From Ophiura sarsii (Eukaryota; Echinodermata; Ophiuroidea; Amphilepidida; Ophiuridae), in contig CM069446.1 in NCBI GenBank assembly GCA_035610835.1, positions 70,045,062-70,109,061 of the forward strand: a stretch of 64,000 nt of DNA, given 5' to 3'. A program made the translations under genes and the position numbers. How positions within the stretch are numbered: the stretch's first letter is position 1; each line of letters opens with the position of its first letter. Below the pieces are notes generated by a model that had not been told where the DNA came from, ran no database searches, and saw only the letters and a program-made list of their open reading frames with translations. Below, piece by piece: positions 23,643 through 34,400 of the stretch.

Positions 23643-23785
23643 GGAGGGGTCCTGCAAGCACAATATTGTGCATTATAAATTAGAAAAATAACTATCGAGC
23701 CCAACTTGTGTAATTAAACGAATAAAAACTGCCATCTTTCAACATGCAATTTTTAAAATTCGCGGCAATCAGAAGTCCCGAGAGG
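23638..23785 (+). mobile_element. GGAGGGGTCC fold-back family, left fragment
   Basis: TAGGAGGGGTCCTGCAAGCA..AACTGCCATCTTTCAACATGC..ATTCGCGGC follows the family at 57049-57459. It starts exactly at the end of the S1 element. Confidence 0.7.
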
Positions 23786-23789
23786 AGGA

Positions 23790-24611
23790 TATTTTAGTCG
23801 ATTTTCCGCATTGAAGACAAAATTCTGAAAAAAGTGGGGTGGGGGGGGTAGAGTTAGGGTTAAGGCAACATATCACTCTACCTTTTGGTCAATAATACAT
23901 GTAATCTTTATTCTATACATGGTGGCAGATCATTGTCAAATTCAAATTGGCATAATTACGACAAATCTTTGGACATTGATTTTGAAATACCTAAATTCTA
24001 TTCATAGTATTTATTCATTTGTTATTTGTCTTCATAATAATTGTTAGAATGTATCCTTTAGATACCTGGCAGCCATTTTGAATTTTTAAGATGACTACCT
24101 TAAATGCTTTTTGTAACACTTAGGTAGCGTTTAACGTTAATCTGTTGATTACCATCAATGTAACATATCTAAAAGGAGGTATATGAAACATATTACTCAA
24201 CTATGTAAAATATGTTATTAGTCGTGTATAATGGCATAAGGGCGGCCATCTTGAAACCTGATATGACTGATATTAGGAGCGACCCATAATAATTCATAGT
24301 ATTTATTCTTTTGTTATTAATATTCACCATGATAATGATGAATTTGACGCCAAAACCAGCTTCATACGACACTTATACCCAAAATAATAATCGAAAATAG
24401 CATATTTTGGCGGCCATTTTGAAATCCAAGATGGCGGCCATCTGCAGCATCTACATTTTTGCCAACATGGTTTTTCATGATGCCTAGTACCTTAACAACA
24501 TATATAGATAGGTGGCACCTTCTAATCATTTACATCCCACGGGACCTTATATCACTACATAGTCCCCCTGACTATAGTACAAATTCAACCCCACCCCTGT
24601 TTGCATCAGTA
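23790..24611. other. Intergenic, no gene seen
   Basis: Repeated use of GGCGGCCAT..TTTTGAAA blocks (about 24241, 24411, 24433) hints at an old repeat; another GTTAGGGTTAAGG end lies at about 23852. Confidence 0.4.
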
Positions 24612-25054
24612 ATGCACTTATCAATTGCAAGCCTGGCCCTGGGGACCCGGGACATGGCGGGGAGCATGCAGGGACTGTACACGAATGTACAAAAACCGGT
24701 GCCCGGCTATGCGGGGCGTGTAGCGGGGACGTACGCTAAAGATACACAAATGTACACCCCCAGCGTAGCTATTATATAAGCTAGAGATGCCTTGCGCTTG
24801 GCTGAATAAGATTGGGACTTATATAGCTAAGTTATGCACTTATCAATTGCAAGCCTGGCCCTGGGGACCCGGGACATGGCGGGGAGCATGCAGGGACTGT
24901 ACACGAATGTACAAAAACCGGTGCCCGGCCATGCGGGGGCGTGTAGCGGGGACGTACGCTAAAGATACACAAATGTTCCCCCCCCCCCCAGCGTAGCTAT
25001 TATATAAGCTAGAGATGCGATGCGCTTGGCTGAATAAGATTGGGACTTATATAG
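24612..25054 (+). repeat. GTAC-rich repeat, tandem dimer of about 222 bp
   Basis: Two almost identical units (24612-24833 and 24834-25054) from ATGCACTTATCAATTGCAAG to GGGACTTATATAGCTAA. One short homopolymer difference (CCCCC versus longer C-run near 24978). Related to 7426-7870. Confidence 0.9.
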
Positions 25055-25278
25055 CTAACTAATAAAATAATTAAGAATGACAGTGAAATATTTTGTAAGC
25101 AATTTTGCTATATTGCTATTATAGGCTATAGCAATATATATAAGCAATGTAGCAAACCATCTATCTATGAAGGTTATATTTTATTTTCAAAATAATAGTA
25201 GGCCTATGTTCTAAACATTTATACCAAAATTAAATTAAACTAAAAATAAAGAATTACAATCTAGAAACACTACCACAG
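25055..25278 (+). promoter_or_regulatory. Region upstream of the sialyltransferase start
   Basis: AT-rich, with small inverted TATAGCAAT/ATTGCTATA blocks near 25107-25140. No convincing TATA box or initiator can be assigned without transcript data. Confidence 0.25.
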
Positions 25279-25478
25279 ATGATATTGTTGACGTTTCAGA
25301 GTTGTTTTCGTAAACGGAATGTGGCTTTCATCTGTTTAGTTCTGAGTGCAATTGGGATGTTATATACTATGGGACCCGAGCAAGACTACTATACACAATG
25401 GATGATACATTCGCCGACCACTTCTTTACCGATGGAGTTGCGCCATGAGAAAACTACGATAAAAATGACGACAAAAAG
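25279..25478 (+). CDS. ST8Sia exon 1: cytoplasmic tail, signal anchor, start of stem
   Basis: Encodes residues 1-66 and two bases of R67. A short tail with CFRKR is followed by a hydrophobic stretch (about residues 14-31, NVAFICLVLSAIGMLYTM), the expected type II signal anchor. The donor AAAAAG|GTATAC at 25479 leaves phase 2 and joins exon 2 to make AGG (Arg). An in-frame TAA lies a short way upstream with no other ATG between, so this ATG is the only available start; its Kozak context is weak. A non-coding 5' exon may exist, as ATG follows CACAG, but the upstream tract is not pyrimidine-rich. Confidence 0.85.
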
Positions 25479-28400
25479 GTATACAGAGTGGTAAAAAAAA
25501 AGGTTTACACTTTTGTAGAGGCAAATTTATCCAAATTGGGGAAACATGTTTAAATTATTTTAAGATATTCCTAAACCAAAATATCTTGTTGGTATATGGT
25601 GAAAACGGCGTTGAAATTAAAGCTCAAATTAAGAAATAGCATCAATTTAAAGAAAACTTGTCAAATACAAGTTTTTCCACACGCAAGTATGGCAGTCATT
25701 GATGTTTCCATATTAACTCCTCAAAAAAGTATAGAAAGTTTTTTGAGCCACCTATTTCCCCGCCTATTTCTCATTTATTTGAGACCTGTTTGTATCCTTT
25801 TATGCATCTGTGGATTAGCTAATTTCCTCCTCTCAAAAATGACACCACTTTTGTAACAATCGCTTGCTTCATGGCTGAGTACCTCCCCTTTGTTTACAGG
25901 TATAATTAGGGCCTACATACTATTGCAGGAAATTGTGAACGCAGTACTATTGAGTTGACAATATCTCATAGACTTGCGTAACACGTGGACAAACTGGTTT
26001 TTGACCATTATTCTTTAAACCGTCGCCATTTCTTTATTTATGCATCATTTTCAACGCCGTTTTCACTATAAATCACTAAGATAATGGCGTTTAAGATAAT
26101 ATTAAAACAATTATTAGATATCTCGTCCATTTCGAGAAATATGCATCTTAAAAAGTGTAAAGCTTTTTTGTACTACTCTGTAGAGTCAGATTTGAACCCG
26201 CAACATCACACACCACTTAGTATTATTAATCCATGCGGCAGGCGTCTGCAGACGTCATTCCAAAATGTCACAAAATGTTTCATAATTGTCATAATTATTG
26301 AATTTCATTACCATATTTGGAATCACCATGAGAAATGCATTGAAATAAGTACAAACATGCCTAGTGTTGGTTCAGTAATTCTTGAGATACAACTTTGAAA
26401 GTTGGGGAAAGGTTTCTGAAAAATTAGTTTTGTAAATGGTAAAACTAATGGCCATGTGGAAAGTGTTCATGGAATCATTTTTTCATTTCAGGAATAGCCA
26501 ATCCACTGATCCCCCACCTCCTGTCCCTCCACCAACAGCAAACGCATCCATCATTATAGACACTCTTCGAGACATTGTATCACGGGTACCATCGAAACCA
26601 GTAAAAGATGTATTCACTTACGTAACCGACCTGCTTCGCCAACAGTGGAATCATAATGAAACAAATGCTCGATATTTCAAGTGAGTAAGATTTTCCAGAG
26701 GAAAAAATGAAATTGTCTCAATGAATGAAGCGCTCACGCTTAGGTACGTAACTAAACGTAACTAAACTGCGCCAATAAAGTATCTAAACACTTACAAATG
26801 GTCAGATTTATCGGAACCTGAAATGTAAGCAAAAAAATAATTAATTAATTTGATTAATTAATTCGATTCACAGTTATCTTCTGCGCATTTTGATACCTCT
26901 TTTGTTGCACTACGATGTTGTTTGGCGGATTTATGGGCACTTGAGTGGCTTAAGGTCGAATTCAAAAGTTGCAAAAGCTCCTTACAACTGATATAGGTGT
27001 ATTATATGTGTAGGCCTACTGTGTATTTTATACTTAGTATTTCTCTATAATAGTTTACGTACTTATATCTGAAAATGTTTTTATTCAATGTCTATCTTTA
27101 TATTCAGGTTAAAATTTGCAGAAAAGATAAACATGAGTACCTACGACCACATGATGATCACGAGAAAGACCACGCCTCTTGGTTCTCAAATTACAACATA
27201 CCAAGCTAAAATACTCAAAGCAGACGACGCCATATTCAAATTGCTCCCAAACGTAGGCAGACTATTTTGATATCGTTATTTCTTGATGTTGGTTTCTTAA
27301 ACGCAACTTAACACTTTCCACGCGGCAGGCGTCTGCAGACGATATTCCAAAATTTCACAAAATGTTTCAAACAATTCAAAATTATTGAAAATCATCACCA
27401 TATTTTGGAACCATCATGTGAAATGCATTCAAATAACTACAAACATGCCTATTTTTGGTTCAGTAATTCATGAGATAAGACTTTAAAAGTTGGGAGAGGT
27501 TTCTGAAAAAATCTTTTTTGTATGGTAAAACCAATAGCCGCGTGGCCGCGTGGAATGGAAAGTGTTAACACTTTCCATGCAGCAGTTGTCTGCAGACTAT
27601 AGTATCCGCACTGTAGTAGTATAGTATCATTTAGTCAACACTGACTGGCAACACACATCCCACGCATGTGCTTCAGTGATATTGAATTTGTTATGCCGGG
27701 CTTAAGATGTATCATCACGGTTGTTCCTATGGCTAATTTTTTATTTGATATTTGAATAGAGCTTGCTGAAATTTGAGATTGATCGGAGTAGTTGCGGTTT
27801 TCTAGATATGACAATTTTATTGCCAAAATTCGATTTTGAATTCTTTTGTTTTGTATTGTTTTTCGGCCAACACATTATTGAATTCATGGGGTCACTTTTC
27901 GTACAGCGAAAAACATCCAAATCGATGATGTGTACTGTATAGGACGCATCTCAACCAACTGTGTGTCTACTGAGCTAACTTGAGCTGTGTATAAGGTATG
28001 AATGCCCTACAGGTGTCCACATAAAGCTAAAGTAATTCTCTTTCTTAAAATCTACATTTTATATTTTTAGAAAAATATATGCCCGCGTCATTTAATATTT
28101 TACTTTTGCCATCCTATTATTTCACGATTCCCCACACAGTAAAAATAACAAAATTATTGTCAAATTCATCCAGTGCATGCGTTTTTACGGGGCATGTATT
28201 CAGCTCGCTGTATCTCTGGAAATAAATACGGTGCACACTTGGTGTTTGAAAGGTGTCCATGTTAAATACATTTTGATTGGTTGAGAAAAGCCCACGTCAT
28301 TTGTACTTTTCCGAATTGACGAATTACGGAATGGGTACCAAAATATTACGGTCGAGCGTAACCCCATTGACACTACACGCAGACACGAATGGGAGCAGTG

Positions 28401-31400
28401 AGTTCATTACTCATCGTTCTATTGATAAAAATTCACTGTTTTCATCTATTTTTGAACAGTATGACTTAACATGAAGTTTATTAACAATATAAAGATACTA
28501 TTTGTCAAATATCAGTTGTCAGAGAGTGATGGAAAGGGAGTTAAATGGAGATATTATCAGGGCATTTCATGACTTTGGAAAAATCAAAATCTTGCGTGTA
28601 GGAATCTACGTGAAGCTAATCGATATCCCCACAGACGGCCCGTAATAATTTGTTTACACAATGGCAAATAGGAAATAGCTAGTGATTTGCGTATATTTAA
28701 TAGGCTCTGTTAGGTGAGCTTTTTCAGCCAAACAAATCCATATGGAGGGCAGTCTATTTTCTTTTGTTTTATGTTGTTTTTTTGACTCACTAGGTAAAAT
28801 TTCTATAAAAAATTAGTTCTTTCTTTCTGCTCTATTTTTTATTGAAAACTCCATTAGATTCCCGCAGCACAGGAATTAAGGAGAGTTGTATAGCCAACAT
28901 ATAAAGTGCATGAACTTGACAAAATTAATTAAGTGCATTAATTAGCCTAATTTTCTTTGATTTTTCTTTTTTAGATAATTAAGTATAATTAATTATGCAG
29001 ATGTCCTACAGCCTCCCGCAGCACAGGAAACTTTCTAAAAGCTATAATTAACAAGCTCCCAAAATTTCAGCTTTTGAATTCGTAGTGAATAACACGTAAT
29101 CGTGAATGTTAATCTTATCATTTTGACAAATTCATCATAATTAGAAGAATTTTCATCGTTAACCGGGCGATGACTGTTAAAAATAATTCAAAATGGTGCA
29201 CTCCCGTTGTCATATTGGGTCGTCTGAGAGACGCGTGGCCAACGTCGCATCGTCTGCTACAATCACGTCTGAATCACGCCTTATCGGTATAGCGCCACCA
29301 ATTCTATGCCGACCAAATTTTAATTTAAAAGTGGCTTCCGATCGGCAAGCTGAGTGGCACACCCCTGTCATCATGAGAAATGCATTAAAGTACAAACATG
29401 CCTAGTATTGGATCAGTAATTCTTGAGATTAACTTTGAAATTTGTATATGGTAAAACTGGTTGGTTGGTTGGTTGACCGACCGACCGACTGATTGATCAA
29501 TAGTTTTACATTTGGATATATTATTAAAAATAAATGTTACTTTTTTCAAACAACACAGGAATCTCTGCTCCCTCCACCTCCATATAATAAATGCAATGTT
29601 GTCGGAAGCAGCGGTATATTACGAGGGTCACAATGCGGTAAAGAGATTGATGAAGCAGATATCGTATTCAGGTTAGTAGCTCTACACTCATCCCGTCTCA
29701 CTATATATGGATTGGCCCAGTGGCATAGCTAGGTTTTTCACAAAACTGGGGCTTCGGAGCGGATTTTTGACGAAAAACAGAAATTTTCTCCAAAAAGTAG
29801 GGTCTTGAAGAACTGACTTTGCCCAAATTAAGTTTAGTAAGAACGCCAATCTTTCGAATAATTGCGGTTTTAGAACGCAATGTTTTCAAAGAATTGGGAC
29901 TTTGGAATGCAAATGTTCACAATTTTTGAATTTTCAAGAAAACGGTCTTAAGAGCTGATGCAGGTGCCAAAAGTGGGGGGGGGGGGGGGGGTCTTAAGGG
30001 GGCTGTGCACCTTCAGGTACAGCCTCCATAAAACTGCCGTAACTTCTTCATTATTTATTTAATCTATATAAAAGTATACATTTTTTGCAGGAAAGGGTTC
30101 AATGAATCCAACCATGATCATGAAATTGACCATTTTGAAAAAAATATATAAAAAACACGTTTTTTGACCCATTTTAGGTTTGGAAAAGATAACTCAAAAT
30201 ATATTTGGTTAAATGTTGTCATACTAGTTTTATTATATTCCTCATACAATTCCCTAGGAATCGGGGTTTTTTTTTTGGAAAATATTTATTATTTTTTTCA
30301 CGTTTTTTAGCACTTTTTGGTCTCTAATTCAAAAAATAATAAATATTTTCAACCAAAAAAAAAACGATTCCTAGGGCACCATTTTTGGTAAAAAATCACA
30401 TTTTGTGGCACTTTTTGGTCTCTTATTCAAATAATAATAAATATTTTCCACCAAAAAAAAAACGATTCCTAGGGAATATAATAAAACTAGTATGACAAAA
30501 TTTAACAAAATATATTTTGAGTTATCTTTTCCAAACCTAAAATGGGTCAAAAAACGTGTTTTTTATAATTTTCTCCAAAATTGTCAATTTCATGATCATA
30601 GTTGGATTCATTGAACCCTTTCCTTCAAAAAAATGTATACTTTTATCTAGATTAAATGAATAATGAAGAAGTTACGGCAGTTTTACGGAGGCTATACGAA
30701 GGTGCACATCCCCCTTAATAGCAGGAAGGGAGAAGAGGGTGAAAAGGGGTCTTCAGGGCGGCATATAGCTATACCCTTTCCAAATTCACGCCCCCCCCCC
30801 CCACACCTGGGGACAGCACCCTCCAGTCTGTGTAACACTTCTGCACGACCTTCGCCGCCACCAGAAATCCAGTAAAAGTACAGGAACACTAATTGAAATC
30901 CAGTAAAAGTACAGGAACACTAATTGAAATCCAGTAAAAGTACAGGAACACTAATGGAAATCCAGTAAAAGTACAGGAACACTAATTGATGCACCAGTAA
31001 TATTTTAAGTATCTTGCTCTTTGATGATGGCCGTGAGGTCGGGTGGGATACCTGTCCATTCAATATTTACATAGAAATTAAACACATGATTTAAGTACTT
31101 ATTCTGCTTGATTAGCTGGTAATTATAGATGATCACATGCTGTCAAGTACTAGTAGACTCTGGTATAATTCTTATTTCATGATTGGTTATGATTGGTTGC
31201 GTCATCGATACCGAGACTTTTGATTAGGCAAAAAAAAAAATTGTTATGTTGTCCTCGACCGCCCGCTCGTCAGATTTAGGGCCGCTCCAATTTTGTTTCA
31301 GATTTTCCCCCAATTTTTTTTTTAAAAATCAGATTTTTTTTTTTTTTTTTTCAGATTTTTTTTTTAACAGTTTAAATGGCATTGAATATTAAATAAAGTG

Positions 31401-34400
31401 TTATAACATATATGTGCGACTCTTAGAGTGATTTCAACTTCTTGTTGGCTGAACTTTAAGCTTCCGCTGGTAAAAGAATTTTTTTTTTTAAATCGAAAGA
31501 AGAAAAAAATCCGCCCGCCCGCCCCTCCTCTCTGAAAGTTGTGGGGGACAACATAACAACAACAACAAATTTGGCCTTACCGCAAATTTTAAAAACTGCA
31601 TGTTGAGTATGATGTTTTGTTCTTAACTACCCGATTTGGGCTTGATAATTATTTTTTCAAACATGTATTGCACAATGTTGTACTTTCTGGACACCTCCTT
31701 TAACAATATTTGATGCGATCTGCGCGAAAACCCGTCGGATGTCGCAAAATGTGAACTAGGGATTATGGGTAAAATGTACTTTGTGTCATCATCTTTTATG
31801 AAATCTCACCTTCAAAAACTTACTTTAGTCACTTTTCTAATTAACCTTATAATGTTATTCTATTGAACTATGTATCTTGTTTGGTCTGTTTTCATGATTT
31901 CTTGTTTTGTAGCTTTTTATGACATCACAATCTTCATTCACTCATAACTTTTTCACAGCACAGTTTCAGCTTTCTTATGATATAAATATCTCAAATATGA
32001 AAAATAGGGACAGCGGTCCCAAATAGGTCGTCCGTTTATATGGGTAGATTAAAAACAAGGTGGATCTCAAACCACAGGCATCTAGAAAGAAAGAGGTTAG
32101 ACCACTAGCGGATCCAGGATATAAAAAATAAAATAAACATCCTGGAGTTTGGTTGCAATTGTACTTCACCTGTTTAAATGTAATTAATTTTACATATGCA
32201 GCTAATTTTACATCTTGACCTCATATGACCTTTGACCTTGGTATGTGACCTTTGACCTAATTAACATATGAATGTTTCCATGTTGCATCCGTGACCCAAG
32301 TTTGGTTGCAATTGGTCATTGTATGGAAAAATGAACAAGAGACAAAAAAAAATGAACAAGAGACAACAAAAAAAGTGTACTAAATTTTACATCTTGACCT
32401 CAGATGACCTTTGACCTTTCTATGCGACCTTTGACCTCATTAACATATGCGGGTTTCCATGTTGTATCTATGACTGAAGTTTGGTTGCAATTGGTCATTG
32501 TATGGAAAAGAAATGGAAAAATGTAATCAATTTTACATATGCAGCCATTTCTACATTTACATCTTGACCTCAGATGACCTTTGACCTTGGTATGTGACCT
32601 TTGACCTCATTAACATATGAAGGTTTCCATGTTGTATCTATGACCAAAGTTAGGTTACAATTGGTCATTGTATGGAAAAGAAATGGACAAATGTAATCAA
32701 TTTTACATATGCAGCTTGACCTCGGATGACCTTTGACCTTGGTATGTGACCTTTGACCTCATTAACATATGAAGGTTCCCATGTTGCATCTATGACCGAA
32801 GTTTGATTGCAATTGGACATTGTATGGAAAAGAAATGGAAAAATGTAATCAATTTTACATATGCAGCCATTTCTACATTTACATCTTGACCTCAGATGAC
32901 CTTTGACCTTGGTATGTGACCTTTGACCTCATTAACATATGAAGGTTTCCATGTTGTATCTATGACCAAAGTTTGGTTACAATTGGTCATTGTATGGAAA
33001 AGAAATGGACAAATGTAATCAATTTTACATATGCAGCCACTTTTACATATACATCTTGACCTCGGATGACCTTTGACCTTGGTATGTGACCTTTGACCTC
33101 ATTAACATATGAAGGTTCCCATGTTGCATCTATGACCGAAGTTTGATTGCAATTGGACATTGTATGGAAAAGAAATGGACAAAACAAAAAGTGTATACCA
33201 AAAAAAGTGTATACCAAAAAAAGTGTATACCAAATTTCTGAGATATGATTTCGTTGTGAACAAATCCAATAAAATGTGAATGTAATACTCACAATTTTAG
33301 TTACGTTTCACTGTTAAACTAACAGCTTCGTCAGACTGGCAACTCTGTCTGGAGGCAACAGGAATTAGGGATTTCCTGTTGCTGGAAACCGCCGTTGTAG
33401 AGGGCGTAATTCCGACGAGTTGTGTGTATACCAAATTGTTGACACACACAACCCCACCCCACACACAGACTACACACACAGACTACACACGAAGGATGCT
33501 GCCATAAGGTCTCTTCCTACGGACGACCTAAAAACCCCACCATGTGGCGGGTTTTCACAGATCGCATCACATATTTCATTTTGCATTTTGTTTTTGTTTT
33601 TAGGTTCAATTTAGCTCCTACCTGGGGTTATGAGTCGGATGTAGGCAACAGAACCCACATGACAACGATGAATCCAACGATTGTTGTAAATACGTAAGAT
33701 AAACCATTAGGCCATTCGAGAAATAAAATGTTCTGTTGACTAGAATAGGGCCTCAGTGAAATATTTTCCATTATTGTGTATATATATATATATATGTACA
33801 GGGTGTCCCTAAAAAAAGAGATCTTGGGTCAGCATTAAATAATAGCAATAATATGGAATAAAAAATGCTGTGATTTATAAACTTTTTTTTTGTATATAAA
33901 GAGCAAATGTGAACAATAGCCCAACAGACATTAACAAAGTTAATGAACTGAGTGATTACAAATCAAACAGGTAACTCTCAACAGAGAGCTCTGATGGGCC
34001 AATCAATTGGTTCACTGCAACTCAGAAAATAATCAAAAATGCAAGTAAACACAATTGGGCTAGTAAATAAAAATTCCATTGAAATGGAATGGGGGCGATC
34101 CAAGAGAAAGAAGCATGTTTTGTAACCAAACATCTGTTTCATACCAAAATACCAGGGAAAAGTGTGTATGTATTTTCTATAATTCAAACCAAAAAAAGAA
34201 TCAAAACACAGCAGTCTAAAAATAGTACAGGAAACCAATAAAGTTTATTTGTGTGCATGGAGGGGGAGGGGGGGGGGGGGGGGTTACAGTCTGAAGAACA
34301 ATCTAGGTATATATGACCTTGGTCAAACAAGATAAGCTAGTCAAACAAGATAAGCTACTATGTCTCTCTGTTGGGAGTAGCACATCTCTAATCAACTAAA

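Noticed and set aside
25479..25494. Exon 1 ending at the later GTAAAA (25491) instead of 25479
   Set aside because: Phase after GAGTG|GTAAAA would be 2 as well, adding four codons, but AAAAAG|GTATAC is the first usable site and keeps the basic stem; the later site remains a minor alternative.
26084..26398. 104-codon ORF in intron 1
   Set aside because: More than half of it is CACTTTCC-family MITE sequence.
29193..29405. Overlapping ORFs on both strands in intron 3 as an antisense gene
   Set aside because: No homology, and the right end runs into a truncated MITE.
21502..33292. Minus-strand ORFs shared by the two DR1 arrays (for example 22502-22771 and 32987-33292)
   Set aside because: They translate a tandem non-coding repeat; units change length by non-multiples of three.
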